Notes under the pieces: model-generated
What the model was told of the DNA's origin: nothing
Databases searched by the model: none
What the model saw: only the letters and a program-made list of their open reading frames with translations
Translations under genes and position numbers: made by a program
Source: Burkholderiales bacterium
GTDB lineage: Bacteria; Pseudomonadota; Gammaproteobacteria; Burkholderiales; Burkholderiaceae_C
NCBI GenBank assembly: GCA_028868855.1
Contig: JAGWTR010000008.1
Coordinates: 87,405 to 151,404 of the forward strand
DNA length: 64,000 nt
Direction of reading: 5' to 3'
Part shown: positions 1 to 8,933 of the stretch, piece by piece
Numbering within the stretch: position 1 is the first letter of the stretch
How the letters are laid out: every line of letters starts with the position of its first letter

Positions 1-2
1 AG

Positions 3-566
3 ATGTATTTCGACGACTCGATCGCCAAGCGCAAAGCGGTGCTGGTGCAACTGATCGACCGCTTCTTTGCCCACCACGATTCGCTCTACCCCGTCATCCC
101 CCTGATGGGCATCGTGCGCAACAAAGTCTTGCCCACGCGGGCGCAGGAACTGTACGCTGGCCGCACGCAGTGCCGTGTATCCACGCACCTGATCAACGTG
201 ATGCCCAACGGGCAGATCTTCCCCTGTCCCGACATGCTCTACATGCCCGCCATGCAAATGGGCGATGTCAAGCAAAACTGGTTGCGCAAGAGCCCTTTGC
301 AAGCCACGCCCAACATGCCGTGCGCCAACTGCGAGGCCTTCTCTTGGTGCCGTGGCAACTGCATGAAGAACCTGCACCTGGCTTACGAAAAGGGCGACGC
401 TCGCTACCGCGACAACGTGGTCAACCCCATTTGCGACCTGCTCAGATTCATCGGCCAAGAGATCGACAAGCGCGACCCTCACCAATGGTTCGCGCAAGCG
501 TCCCTGCCGGTGCGCAAGAAACTTGCAGACAACGAGGTCTACGAGTACGTCGAAATCATGCCTTGA
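3..566 (+). CDS. radical SAM/SPASM protein, C-terminal part (5' truncated by window edge)
   Basis: Only the last ~187 codons are inside the window, and the first ATG at base 3 need not be the true start. The visible part is a SPASM-type auxiliary iron-sulfur domain. It has a Cys near residue 58, the G-x4-C turn PNGQIFPC, then CANCEAFSWCRGNC (the C-x2-C-x5-C-x3-C signature) and a further Cys in NPICDLL. SPASM domains bind one or two extra 4Fe-4S clusters in radical SAM enzymes that modify peptides or proteins. The radical SAM core with its CxxxCxxC motif would lie upstream, outside the window. The next gene on the same strand is a FeeM-like acyltransferase, 169 bp away, so the two may belong to one biosynthetic locus. 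Substrate unknown. Confidence 0.8.
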   Translation: MYFDDSIAKRKAVLVQLIDRFFAHHDSLYPVIPLMGIVRNKVLPTRAQELYAGRTQCRVSTHLINVMPNGQIFPCPDMLYMPAMQMGDVKQNWLRKSPLQATPNMPCANCEAFSWCRGNCMKNLHLAYEKGDARYRDNVVNPICDLLRFIGQEIDKRDPHQWFAQASLPVRKKLADNEVYEYVEIMP

Positions 567-735
567 CTGAGGGCCCGAGACGACCCGGTGGCCCCTGGAA
601 AATCAGGGGCTACCTGCGCTCACACCCTGCGCAAAAACCCTGTTTTTCCGCGCTTTCCTTTGACCTCGCACCTCATATCTTTGGGCTCTTCGCTGTTTGC
701 CCAGGGCCGCTCCGCGTGAGCCCCAAGTATCAAAA

Positions 736-1404
736 ATGCGCACCCTCTCCCTGAATTTCGAAGTCCACATTGCCACCACCGAAGTCGATTTGATCGATGC
801 TTGTGAAGTACGTGAGAAGGCCTATGGTCACCACCTGGGCGATGCGGTGACGAGCTTCGCAACCGTGGAGGCGCTAGACCGCGCCCCGGACACCATCGTC
901 CTCGTGTGCCGAGACAAGGCTTGCGGGCAAGCCATTGGCACCGCACGCATCCAGGCCAACACCGCGGGGCCCCTGTTGGTCGAGCGCAGCGTCATCTTGC
1001 CGCATCACATCGCCGCCCACGCACGCGCGGAGGTGACCCGCCTGGCGGTGCTTCCCGGCACGGACCCGCTTGTCAAGCTGTGTCTGATGAAGGCGATTTA
1101 CCTTTACTGCGCCGCCCACGGCATCGACTGGCTGGTCATCTGCGCCCGCAGTGAACCGCTGGCGCGCAACTACCGGCGCCTGGGGTTCAAGGATTTTTTG
1201 GCGCCCGGTCAGATGGTGCCATTGGCCCATGCGGGGCATATCCCGCACTTCGTTTTCACCATGGACATCCAAGGCACCCGCGCCGAATGGCTGCGCAATG
1301 GCCATCGGCTCCACGCCTTCATGTTTGAAGTGATGCACCCGGACTTGCCGCGCTTCCATCCCGAACCACGTCGTCTCGCTGTTTCACACCGCCAGGTTGC
1401 GTGA
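736..1404 (+). CDS. FeeM-like GNAT acyltransferase (N-acyl amino acid synthase family)
   Basis: A 222-residue GNAT-fold protein related to the N-acyl amino acid synthase FeeM and to autoinducer synthases. Seen: an N-terminal strand followed by a conserved-looking REKAYG segment near residue 25, a central TARIQ strand, the EVTRLAVLP core strand typical of this family, and a C-terminal LARNYRRLGFKDF segment. Family members move an acyl chain from acyl-ACP to an amino acid amine; the substrate here is not known. ATG at 736 is preferred because the open frame upstream of it (from 697) reads as non-coding sequence. No strong ribosome site is visible. The last 86 bases overlap the 3' end of the convergent histidine kinase gene. 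It may be functionally linked to the upstream SPASM protein. Confidence 0.72.
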   Translation: MRTLSLNFEVHIATTEVDLIDACEVREKAYGHHLGDAVTSFATVEALDRAPDTIVLVCRDKACGQAIGTARIQANTAGPLLVERSVILPHHIAAHARAEVTRLAVLPGTDPLVKLCLMKAIYLYCAAHGIDWLVICARSEPLARNYRRLGFKDFLAPGQMVPLAHAGHIPHFVFTMDIQGTRAEWLRNGHRLHAFMFEVMHPDLPRFHPEPRRLAVSHRQVA

Positions 1405-3286
1405 CGATGTTGGACGTCCAACGCTGGATCGCACGGTTCAAGTCTTCCAGCGTATAGGGCTTGGACAGGAAGTCGTCCATGCCGGCGTCCAGGCAGTCTT
1501 GTCGTTCGGCGTCACTGGCCGTGGCCGTCATGGCCACGATCGGAATAGGAGGCAAGCCAAGCTGGCGCTCTTGCGAACGGATCATCCTGGTCGCCTCGTA
1601 CCCATTCATGACCGGCATATGGCAATCCATCAGGATGAGGTCGGGACGATTGGTCTCTCGCAGGGCATGCCGCACAGCCTCCTTGCCGTCTTTCACATGC
1701 TCGGTATCGGTGCCGATGATTTCCAGAAAATTGGTCGCGACCAATGCGTTGATGTCGTTGTCTTCGGCCAGCAGAACCAGGCAATGACGAGGTGGGCTGA
1801 GCAACTGAATCGCCGCGCCTTCAACCCTGACCGCCAAGGCGTCCACGGCCTCTGCGGTGGGTGCTGCACTGGGAAAGCGCGCCGTGAACACCAGAGTCGA
1901 CCCCGAGCCCAGCTTGCTGTCTGCCGTGATGTCGCCCCCCATGGCGCGCGCAATGTCTCGCGCGATGGTGAGCCCCAGCCCCACCCCTTCTGACGAGCTC
2001 GCCGAAGCGCCCAGATCGGATTGCTGGAAGGCTTCGAAAATTTTCTCAAGATCCTGGCGCGCGATGCCCATCCCGGTATCGCGCACTTCAGCTCGGACCA
2101 TGCCGCTGGCCTCGTCCCGATCGATGGTCAGTGCGATCCCCCCGCTCTGCGTGAACTTGACCGCATTGCCCAGCAGATTGTGCAAAACCTGTCTGAAGCG
2201 AGCCGGGTCACCCATCACCCAGCAAGGCGCAGGCAGTCGATGGCGTACCTCAAAAGTCAGCCCCTTGTCTTCGGCGCGCATGGTGTAGATGCCCACCAGC
2301 TGCTGGACCTGCATGTTCAAGTCATAGCGCTCATGGCGCATCGCGAACTGCCCGGCCTCCATTCGCGAGATGTCCAGCAAATCGTTAATGAGACCCAGCA
2401 GGTGGGTGCCCGAGGATTGAATGAGTTCGACACGACTGATCAAGGTCGGCTCGTGCACCTCCATGTGCAACAAGCGCGCGATGCCCAGGATGCCGTGTAG
2501 CGGTGTGCGCAGTTCATGGCTCATATTGGCCAGGAACTGCGTTTTCACAGCGCTTTGTCGCATCGCGACTTTCAGCGCCGCCTCCTTTTCCTGCGCAAGC
2601 GCCTCGGCCTGAACGCGCAGCCCAATGCCCTCCAGCACACTGCGTTCCGAGCGGACTGAGGTGAGCAGTTGAAGCCCGAGCAGCATCAGCAGCCCCACGC
2701 CACCAAGCGGCCCAAGCGCCTCGCCTCTCATGAACAGGCCCAGCGCCGTCGGCGCCAGAATCGGGATGGAATAACCCGCGGTATAGCGCGCGCTCGCCTG
2801 CAGACCAAAGGTGGCCACGCACGATATACAAGCCAGCACGGCCCCAAAAAAAGACACCAGATGCCACGGCGCCGAGATCGACACATACAGCCCAGCAGCG
2901 CCCCAGACCGCACCGTCAACCACCAGCGCCGCCAGGGTGACGAGCGCCCAATTTTTCCCGCTTGGTGGCTGCCTGACAAATTTCCAGCCCTGCCTCCATC
3001 GAAAGAGGGAGATCCCAACCTTGCCCGCCAGCCACGCGTCAACCGCGGCGCTGGGTGCCACCACGCCACGCAGCGCCAGTGCGAGCGCCACTGCAAACGC
3101 CGTCGCCACAAGTACGCCGATGCTCGCATGTGACCAGATCATGCGCAGCTGCTCATCCTCGGCGGCATCATGACCGCCCAGCACGCCCCACCTGGCGCTG
3201 TGTCGAAACCTGTCAAGCATGTGATGTAAGGACGTGGCCATTGTTCGCTGGGGGCGCAACATCGGTCTTGCCGCATTTGCCGCCAT
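1319..3286 (-). CDS. hybrid sensor histidine kinase with receiver domain
   Basis: A 655-residue membrane hybrid kinase. About six hydrophobic segments fill residues ~50-215, followed by a short coiled linker. HisKA has the phospho-accepting His in FLANMSHELRTPLHG (about residue 255). HATPase_c has NLLGNAVKFT (N box), DTGMGIA (G1) and GVGLGLTI (G2). A C-terminal receiver has acidic residues in LAEDNDIN, phospho-acceptor Asp in LILMDCHMPVMNG (about residue 551) and Lys in SKPYT. No periplasmic or PAS sensor domain is evident, so the membrane region may itself sense the signal. ATG at 3286 gives the longest reading; ATG 3241 is also possible, and neither has a clear ribosome site. It is divergent from rpoH, and its 3' end overlaps the acyltransferase. 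No partner regulator is adjacent. Confidence 0.88.
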   Translation of the reverse strand: MAANAARPMLRPQRTMATSLHHMLDRFRHSARWGVLGGHDAAEDEQLRMIWSHASIGVLVATAFAVALALALRGVVAPSAAVDAWLAGKVGISLFRWRQGWKFVRQPPSGKNWALVTLAALVVDGAVWGAAGLYVSISAPWHLVSFFGAVLACISCVATFGLQASARYTAGYSIPILAPTALGLFMRGEALGPLGGVGLLMLLGLQLLTSVRSERSVLEGIGLRVQAEALAQEKEAALKVAMRQSAVKTQFLANMSHELRTPLHGILGIARLLHMEVHEPTLISRVELIQSSGTHLLGLINDLLDISRMEAGQFAMRHERYDLNMQVQQLVGIYTMRAEDKGLTFEVRHRLPAPCWVMGDPARFRQVLHNLLGNAVKFTQSGGIALTIDRDEASGMVRAEVRDTGMGIARQDLEKIFEAFQQSDLGASASSSEGVGLGLTIARDIARAMGGDITADSKLGSGSTLVFTARFPSAAPTAEAVDALAVRVEGAAIQLLSPPRHCLVLLAEDNDINALVATNFLEIIGTDTEHVKDGKEAVRHALRETNRPDLILMDCHMPVMNGYEATRMIRSQERQLGLPPIPIVAMTATASDAERQDCLDAGMDDFLSKPYTLEDLNRAIQRWTSNIVTQPGGVKQRDDVVRDGSAASPGASLQT

Positions 3287-3386
3287 ACAAAATCATTTTT
3301 TTGGACTTTGCGCCAAAAACGGCACGAGGTCCAGCGCCCCAAAGTGGCCATGGCCAGGCGGGACATCAGGCGGAACTTTTTGCCCA

Positions 3387-3413
3387 TTAGCACTCCAAGT
3401 GATTGAGTGCTAA
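3387..3413. promoter_or_regulatory. CIRCE operator (HrcA binding site) upstream of rpoH
   Basis: A perfect match to the CIRCE consensus, TTAGCACTC-N9-GAGTGCTAA, with arms at 3387-3395 and 3405-3413. CIRCE is the operator of the heat-shock repressor HrcA. It ends 32 bp before the rpoH ATG and overlaps the likely promoter. Confidence 0.95.
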
Positions 3414-3416
3414 TAT
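3387..3416 (+). promoter_or_regulatory. candidate sigma-70 promoter of rpoH, inside CIRCE
   Basis: TTAGCA (3387-3392) and TAATAT (3411-3416), 18 bp apart, each match the -35/-10 consensus at 4 of 6 bases and lie almost wholly inside CIRCE. This geometry would let HrcA block polymerase. Transcription would start near 3423, about 23 nt before the ATG. The match alone is weak; the position is what makes it credible. Confidence 0.4.
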
Positions 3417-3445
3417 TTCTGGAGAGCACGCCCCCCGAAAGGATC

Positions 3446-4372
3446 ATGACGATGACGACTGCCTTGACTACCCGTGACCCCTGGACCATGGTGCCCTCGC
3501 TGGGCAATCTGGACGCCTACATCCGCGCGGTACAAGACATTCCCATGCTTCAGGCTGATGAAGAACACACCCTGGCGCAGCGCTTGCGCGAGGCAGGTGA
3601 TGTGCAGGCGGCCGGAAAGCTGGTGCTGTCGCACCTACGTCTGGTGGTGTCGATCTCGCGCCAGTACGTCGGTTACGGCTTGCCCCAGGGCGACCTGATC
3701 CAGGAAGGCAACGTCGGCCTGATGAAGGCCGTCAAGCGTTTTGACCCCACCCAGGGCGTGCGCCTGGTGAGCTATGCCATGCACTGGATCAAGGCCGAAA
3801 TCCACGAATACATCCTGAAGAACTGGCGCATGGTCAAGGTGGCCACCACCAAGGCACAACGCAAGCTGTTCTTCAACCTGCGCTCGCTGAAGCACCAATA
3901 CAAGAACGATGCCGATGATGCCCATGTGAGTCGCATGGGTTTTAGCGAATCCGAGATCCACCGTGTGGCACAGGAATTGAGCGTGCGCCCGGAAGACGTC
4001 ATTGAAATGGAAATACGCATGGCCGGCGGCGATGTGGCCCTGGAAGCCCCCGCCGACGATGACTACGAAGGCCCTGTGGCCCCGTCCGCCTACCTGTCCG
4101 ACGATGCCCACGAACCAAGCCGCGTCATTGAAGCGCACCACCGCGACTGGCTGGCCAGCGATGGCATCACCCATGCCCTGAGCCAATTGGACGAACGCAG
4201 CCGTCGCGTGGTGGAGGAGCGTTGGCTCAAGGTCAACGACAACGGTTCGGGCGGCATGACTCTGCACGACCTGGCCGCCGTCTATGGGGTCAGCGCCGAA
4301 CGCATCCGTCAGATCGAAGTGGCCGCGATGAAGAAAATGCGCAAGGCCCTGACCGACGAGGCCACGGCTTAA
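3446..4372 (+). CDS. rpoH: heat-shock sigma factor sigma-32
   Basis: A 308-residue sigma-70 family factor of the RpoH type, which directs RNA polymerase to heat-shock promoters. Region 2 contains GDLIQEGNVGLMKAVKRFDP and the promoter-melting stretch SYAMHWIKAEIHEYI. The RpoH box QRKLFFNLR sits near residues 137-145 and separates RpoH from RpoD and RpoS. Region 4 ends with YGVSAERIRQIEVAAMKKMR. ATG 3446 is chosen because it has a GAAAGGA ribosome site a few bases upstream. An in-frame GTG at 3407 lies inside the CIRCE operator and is not credible. A perfect CIRCE site upstream predicts HrcA control of the sigma factor gene itself. Length is normal for the family. Confidence 0.97.
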   Translation: MTMTTALTTRDPWTMVPSLGNLDAYIRAVQDIPMLQADEEHTLAQRLREAGDVQAAGKLVLSHLRLVVSISRQYVGYGLPQGDLIQEGNVGLMKAVKRFDPTQGVRLVSYAMHWIKAEIHEYILKNWRMVKVATTKAQRKLFFNLRSLKHQYKNDADDAHVSRMGFSESEIHRVAQELSVRPEDVIEMEIRMAGGDVALEAPADDDYEGPVAPSAYLSDDAHEPSRVIEAHHRDWLASDGITHALSQLDERSRRVVEERWLKVNDNGSGGMTLHDLAAVYGVSAERIRQIEVAAMKKMRKALTDEATA

Positions 4373-4424
4373 AAGAGCGGTAAAGGGCTTGTGTCGAGTC
4401 CCCGGCCCAGGGACTTGGCGATGA

Positions 4425-6065
4425 TCAGCGCAGCCGCTCGATCATGGCCGCCGTGGCACCGTCCAGCCCGGACACATCGCCCGAGGCCAAGCGCGGCAAC
4501 AGGCTCTGGCACATGGCCTTGCCCAGTTCCACGCCCCATTGGTCAAACGAATTGATGCCCCACAGGGCACCGCTGACAAAGGTGCGGTGCTCGTACAGCG
4601 CCACCAGCGCCCCCAGCGACTGCGGGGTGAGTTGATCCAGCACCAGCGTGAGGCTGGGCCGGTTGCCGGGAAAACTGCGGTGGTGCGCCAGCACATCGGC
4701 CGACAAAGCGGGGTTGGCGGTCGGCACCACCTCTTGCGCCGCCTCGGCCGGGGTCTTGCCCCACATCAGGGCCTGCGCCTGGGCCAGGCCATTGCTGAGC
4801 AAGACCTGGTGCTGCCGAGCCATGAGCTCACGCAGCGCAGGGGACCATTGATCCTCATCGCGGTGGGTCGACTGCCGCACCAGGATGAACTCCACCGGGA
4901 TGATGTCCGTGCCCTGGTGCAGCATCTGGAAAAACGCATGCTGGCCGTTCGTGCCCGGCTCGCCCCACACCACGTCGCTGGTCAAATAAGGCAAGGGCTG
5001 GCCACCCTCGTCGACTCGCTTGCCATTACTCTCCATCACCAGTTGCTGCAAATAGGCTGGCAAGCGGCGCAGCCCATGGTGATAGGGCGCCACGCAGCGG
5101 CTGGTGTAACCCTTGAAGTTGCGATACCAGACATCCAGCAAACCCAGACGCACCGGCAGATTGACGGCCAGCGGAGTCTGCGCAAAGTGCGTGTCCATCT
5201 CGTACGCGCCAGCGAGCAAGTCCTTGAAATGCTCCCGCCCCAGCGCCAGCGCGATGGGCAAGCCGATCGACGACCACATCGAGAAACGCCCACCCACCCA
5301 GTCCCAGAAGCCAAAGGTGTCGCGTATGCCAAAGGCCGAGGCCCCGTCGACATTGGTCGTGGTGGCCACGAAGTGGCGCGCGATATCCTGCCCGCCCTGA
5401 TCCAGGAACCACTGGCGGGCGGCCTGCGCGTTGGCCATCGTTTCTTGCGTGGCGAAAGTCTTGGACGCGATGACGAACAGCGTGTGCTCGGGCCGCACGC
5501 GGCGCAGCACCGCCGCCAGGTTGTGTCCGTCCACGTTCGAGACAAAATGGAAACTCAGCTTCGGGTGGACGAAGGGATCCAGCGCGGGCACCACCATCTG
5601 GGGACCCAGGTCCGATCCGCCGATGCCAATATTCACCACATGGTGGATGTCGTCCGGAGCCGACCCACCGGCCGTGGCGCGGATGCCGTCCACATAGGCG
5701 AGCATGCGGTCCAGCGTGTCGTGAACCAGGTCGCTGTGCAGCCCCACGCCTCGGGGTGCGCGCAGGGCGGTGTGCAAGGCGGCCCGGCCTTCGGTCATGT
5801 TGACCGGCTCGCCAGCCAGCAAGGCGTCGCGTCGTGCCTCCATGCCGCACTCGCGGGCCAGGTCCAACAGGTGGCGCACCGTGGCCACATCCAGGTGTGC
5901 CCGCGACAAGTCCGCATGAATGTGCGGCGCCTGCACCGTAAAGCGCTGGACACGTTGCGGGTCTTGCGCAAACCGCTCCCGCAGGTCCAGGTCGAGGCCA
6001 TGCGCCTGCAGGTGGCCTTGTAAGGCCCCCCAGGCGACGGTTTGATCGCAACGCGGATACTTCAT
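4425..6065 (-). CDS. pgi: glucose-6-phosphate isomerase
   Basis: A 546-residue cytoplasmic enzyme interconverting glucose-6-phosphate and fructose-6-phosphate. Both family signatures are present: GGRFSMWSSIGLPIA in the middle and GALWGINSFDQWGVELGK near the C terminus. NIGIGGSDLGPQMV forms the phosphate-binding loop. ATG 6065 (protein starting MKYPRC) is preferred over a TTG at 6107 that would overlap the end of tal. It follows tal on the same strand after 25 bp, so the two are probably co-transcribed, and with divergent zwf they form a sugar-phosphate cluster. The gene converges on rpoH. Confidence 0.96.
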   Translation of the reverse strand: MKYPRCDQTVAWGALQGHLQAHGLDLDLRERFAQDPQRVQRFTVQAPHIHADLSRAHLDVATVRHLLDLARECGMEARRDALLAGEPVNMTEGRAALHTALRAPRGVGLHSDLVHDTLDRMLAYVDGIRATAGGSAPDDIHHVVNIGIGGSDLGPQMVVPALDPFVHPKLSFHFVSNVDGHNLAAVLRRVRPEHTLFVIASKTFATQETMANAQAARQWFLDQGGQDIARHFVATTTNVDGASAFGIRDTFGFWDWVGGRFSMWSSIGLPIALALGREHFKDLLAGAYEMDTHFAQTPLAVNLPVRLGLLDVWYRNFKGYTSRCVAPYHHGLRRLPAYLQQLVMESNGKRVDEGGQPLPYLTSDVVWGEPGTNGQHAFFQMLHQGTDIIPVEFILVRQSTHRDEDQWSPALRELMARQHQVLLSNGLAQAQALMWGKTPAEAAQEVVPTANPALSADVLAHHRSFPGNRPSLTLVLDQLTPQSLGALVALYEHRTFVSGALWGINSFDQWGVELGKAMCQSLLPRLASGDVSGLDGATAAMIERLR

Positions 6066-6090
6066 GCCGAGGGGATGGCGCAGTGAGCGA

Positions 6091-7047
6091 TCAACGTTGG
6101 GCTTCAATCAAGGTATCCAGCTTGGCCGCATCCACGGCAAAGGCGCGAATGCCTTCGGCCAGTTTTTCCGTGCCCATGGCATCTTCATTGAGCGCATACC
6201 GGAACGCCGCTTCGCTCAAAGGCGCCGCTGACGCACTGGCCGACACTGGCGGCGTGAGCTGGCGCACCACCGGGTGCGTCGCAGCGTCCATCCCCTGCAA
6301 TTGCGCCAGCAATTCGGGGCTGATGGTCAGCAGGTCGCATCCCGCCAGCGCCAGGATCTGGCCGACGTTGCGAAAGCTCGCCCCCATGACCTCGGTGCGG
6401 ATGCCATGCTGCTTGTAGTAGTCGTAGATGCGCGTCACCGAGCGCACACCGGGGTCATTGAGGCCCGCGTTGGCGGCTTCGTCCCACTGGCTGGCGGCGG
6501 TCTTCTTGGCCCAATCGTAGATGCGCCCCACGAAGGGCGAGATCAACTGCACGCCCGCGTCGCCGCAAGCCTGGGCCTGGCAAAAAGAGAACAGCAAGGT
6601 CAGGTTGCAGTGGATGCCCTCGCGCTCAAGCACGCGGGCCGCCTGAATGCCCTCCCAGGTGGCCGCGACCTTGATCAGCACGCGACTGCGGTCAATGCCC
6701 GCACTCTGATACAGCGCGATCAGGCGACGCGCCCGAACCAGGGTGGCTTCGGTGTCAAAGCTCAAGCGGGCATCGACCTCGGTCGAGACACGGCCCGGCA
6801 CCACCTTGAGGATCTCGGCACCGAAACGCACCAACACCTGATCGACGATGCCGTCCAGCGCTTCGCCCCGGTGGGCAAGCACGGTATCGGCCAGCAAGGG
6901 CGCATAGTCAGGCTTTTGCACCGCCTTGAGGATGAGCGACGGGTTGGTCGTGGCGTCCTGCGGGGTGTACTGCGCCAGTTGCTTGAAGTCACCGGTGTCG
7001 GCCACCACGGTGGTGAATTGCTTGAGTTGGTCGAGTTGTGAGGCCAT
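6091..7047 (-). CDS. tal: transaldolase
   Basis: A 318-residue transaldolase of the TalB type, moving a dihydroxyacetone unit between pentose-phosphate and glycolytic sugars. [12 protein letters not shown] near the N terminus holds the active-site Asp, and the Schiff-base Lys is in [24 protein letters not shown] is the usual inner-barrel segment. ATG 7047 ([12 protein letters not shown]) matches the usual family start; a longer in-frame reading to 7131 crosses the intergenic region shared with zwf and is unlikely. It is first in a two-gene unit with pgi and divergent from zwf, 103 bp apart. Confidence 0.96.
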   Translation of the reverse strand: MASQLDQLKQFTTVVADTGDFKQLAQYTPQDATTNPSLILKAVQKPDYAPLLADTVLAHRGEALDGIVDQVLVRFGAEILKVVPGRVSTEVDARLSFDTEATLVRARRLIALYQSAGIDRSRVLIKVAATWEGIQAARVLEREGIHCNLTLLFSFCQAQACGDAGVQLISPFVGRIYDWAKKTAASQWDEAANAGLNDPGVRSVTRIYDYYKQHGIRTEVMGASFRNVGQILALAGCDLLTISPELLAQLQGMDAATHPVVRQLTPPVSASASAAPLSEAAFRYALNEDAMGTEKLAEGIRAFAVDAAKLDTLIEAQR

Positions 7048-7150
7048 GACGATTCGATCTTGATCTGAAATTTGCTTTATCGTGGGCTTGATTTTGAATG
7101 GTTTTTGATGCCTAACAACTGCAATTTTCATTCTTGCCTACACACAAGCC

Positions 7151-8617
7151 ATGTCTTTTGACCTCGTTTTCTTTGGCGGTACCGGCGATTTGACGTGGCG
7201 CAAGCTCATGCCATCGCTGTTTCAGGCGTGGCGGCATGGCAAATTACCGACCGAGGGCCGCATCCTGGCGGTGGCGCGCGATGACCGTGACAACGCCAGC
7301 TACCGTGCTTGGCTGAAAGAACGCCTGCAAGAGGCCGACCCCGCCAAACGCCCCACCGAGGACGAATTCGAGCGCTTCTCGGCCCTGATCCATTTCCTGC
7401 GCATGGACCTGTCGCAGTCGGCCGACTACCAGCGTCTCAAAGACTGGCTGGGCACGCGCAGCGCCGACACCGTGGTCATCTACCTGGCCACCAGCCCGCA
7501 CCTGTTTCCGCTGATTTGCGAGCAGCTCGGTCACAGTGGCCTGAACCACGAGCGCGTGCGGGTGGTGCTTGAAAAGCCGCTGGGCCACGACCTGGCCAGC
7601 GCGCAAGAAATCAACCGCGTGGTGCGCTCGGTGTTTTCTGAACGCCAGGCGCTGCGCATTGACCACTACTTGGGCAAGCCCTCGGTGCAGAACCTGATGG
7701 CGCTGCGCTTTGGCAATGTGCTGTTCGAGCCGCTGTGGCGCCGCGAAAGCATCGCCAACATCCAGATCACCCTGGCCGAAAGCATGGGCGTGGGCACGCG
7801 CGGGGATTTCTACGACCGCACCGGCGCCTTGCGCGACATGATCCAAAACCACGCGTTACAGCTGCTGACCATGATCGCCATGGAGCCGCCCTCGAGTGCC
7901 GATGCCGATGCGATCCGCGACGAAAAGCTCAAGGTGCTGCGTTCACTCAAACCCTTTGACGCCGCCTCGGTGGCACGGGACGTGGTGCGCGGCCAATACC
8001 GAAGTGGCACCATCGCTGGTGAATCGGTTCAAGCCTATCTGGCTGAGAACAAAGTGCCCACGGATAGCCGCACCGAAACTTTCGTGGCGCTGCGCTGCGA
8101 GATCCAGAACTGGCGCTGGGCCGGCGTTCCCTTTTATCTGCGCACCGGCAAGCGGCTGGCGCAACGCCATGCCGAGATCGTGGTCACGTTCCGGCCCGCC
8201 CCTCACTCGATCTTCCCGGGCAGCAACATGCCCAACCGCTTGGTGATCAGACTGCAGCCGGACGATGGCCTGGAGCTGCAATTGCTCGCCGCCAAAGGCA
8301 CGGTGGCCAGCGTGCTGTCCGGTGCGGAGCAGGAGGTGCTGTCACCGGTGTCGCTGGACCTGGATTTTGACAAGGCCTTCCCGACCGAACGCGTGGGGGC
8401 TTACGAACGCATGCTGCTCGACGCCCTGGCGGGGCGCTTGAATCTGTTCGTTCGCTCAGATGAACAAGAGCAGGCGTGGCGCTGGGTGGAACCCATCTTG
8501 GACGCCTGGAAAACCGACCTCAATGGCCTGCGACCCTATGCCGCAGGCACTTGGGGCCCGCCAGCAGCGAGTGCCCTGGTCGCGCGGGATGGGTTTGCCT
8601 GGGCCGAAGAGTGCTGA
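7151..8617 (+). CDS. zwf: glucose-6-phosphate 1-dehydrogenase
   Basis: A 488-residue NADP-dependent dehydrogenase making 6-phosphogluconolactone, the entry to the oxidative pentose-phosphate and Entner-Doudoroff routes. The N-terminal nucleotide loop FFGGTGDLTWRKL and the active-site signature RIDHYLGKPSVQNLMALRF are both intact, followed by the expected RGDFYDRTGALRDMIQNH segment. No pgl, edd or eda gene lies next to it. It faces away from tal-pgi, so the divergent region 7048-7150 must carry both promoters; I could not pick a convincing promoter there. The gene converges on mlaB. Confidence 0.97.
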   Translation: MSFDLVFFGGTGDLTWRKLMPSLFQAWRHGKLPTEGRILAVARDDRDNASYRAWLKERLQEADPAKRPTEDEFERFSALIHFLRMDLSQSADYQRLKDWLGTRSADTVVIYLATSPHLFPLICEQLGHSGLNHERVRVVLEKPLGHDLASAQEINRVVRSVFSERQALRIDHYLGKPSVQNLMALRFGNVLFEPLWRRESIANIQITLAESMGVGTRGDFYDRTGALRDMIQNHALQLLTMIAMEPPSSADADAIRDEKLKVLRSLKPFDAASVARDVVRGQYRSGTIAGESVQAYLAENKVPTDSRTETFVALRCEIQNWRWAGVPFYLRTGKRLAQRHAEIVVTFRPAPHSIFPGSNMPNRLVIRLQPDDGLELQLLAAKGTVASVLSGAEQEVLSPVSLDLDFDKAFPTERVGAYERMLLDALAGRLNLFVRSDEQEQAWRWVEPILDAWKTDLNGLRPYAAGTWGPPAASALVARDGFAWAEEC

Positions 8618-8640
8618 ACGGGTCGACCCCAGGCACAGGG

Positions 8641-8928
8641 TCAGGCTGATTGCAGCAGCGCGTCGACGCCGTAGAGCCGCGCCAGATCCTGCAGTTTGTG
8701 CGGGAGGGACTGCACCGCGAAAGCCCTGCCCTTTGCGCGCGCCATGCGCTGGCACTCCAGCAGCACCGCCAGCGCGCTGGAGTCGAACTGCTGCAAGGTC
8801 GATCCATCCACCGTCAGCATCGCCATTTCACCCAAACCGGCCGCCGCAGCCTGATCCAGCGTTTCGCGGAACAGACGCAAGGTGGCGCCCACCTGGGCGT
8901 GAGTCAGCACGGATGGCAGCATCAACAT
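8641..8928 (-). CDS. mlaB: STAS-domain protein MlaB of the phospholipid transporter
   Basis: A ~95-residue single STAS domain. Seen: the central strand and turn MLTVDGSTLQQFDSSALAVL, where the conserved Asp-Ser pair interacts with the ABC ATPase, and a C-terminal helix ending in LYGVDALL. MlaB binds MlaF in the inner-membrane MlaFEDB complex and is needed for its activity. It is the last gene of mlaFEDACB. ATG 8928 is chosen; a TTG at 8937 would overlap the mlaC stop codon and is an alternative. Confidence 0.88.
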   Translation of the reverse strand: MLMLPSVLTHAQVGATLRLFRETLDQAAAAGLGEMAMLTVDGSTLQQFDSSALAVLLECQRMARAKGRAFAVQSLPHKLQDLARLYGVDALLQSA

Positions 8929-8933
8929 GTGGA

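Noticed and set aside
584..607. GGCCCCTG...CAGGGGCT hairpin after the SPASM gene as a terminator.
   Set aside because: There is a 7-bp stem but no T-run on either strand; not enough to call.
3407..3445. GTG at 3407 as the rpoH start.
   Set aside because: It lies inside the CIRCE operator and has no ribosome site; ATG 3446 has one.
4396..4416. AGTCCC...GGGACT hairpin between rpoH and pgi as a bidirectional terminator.
   Set aside because: No T-run follows it on either strand.
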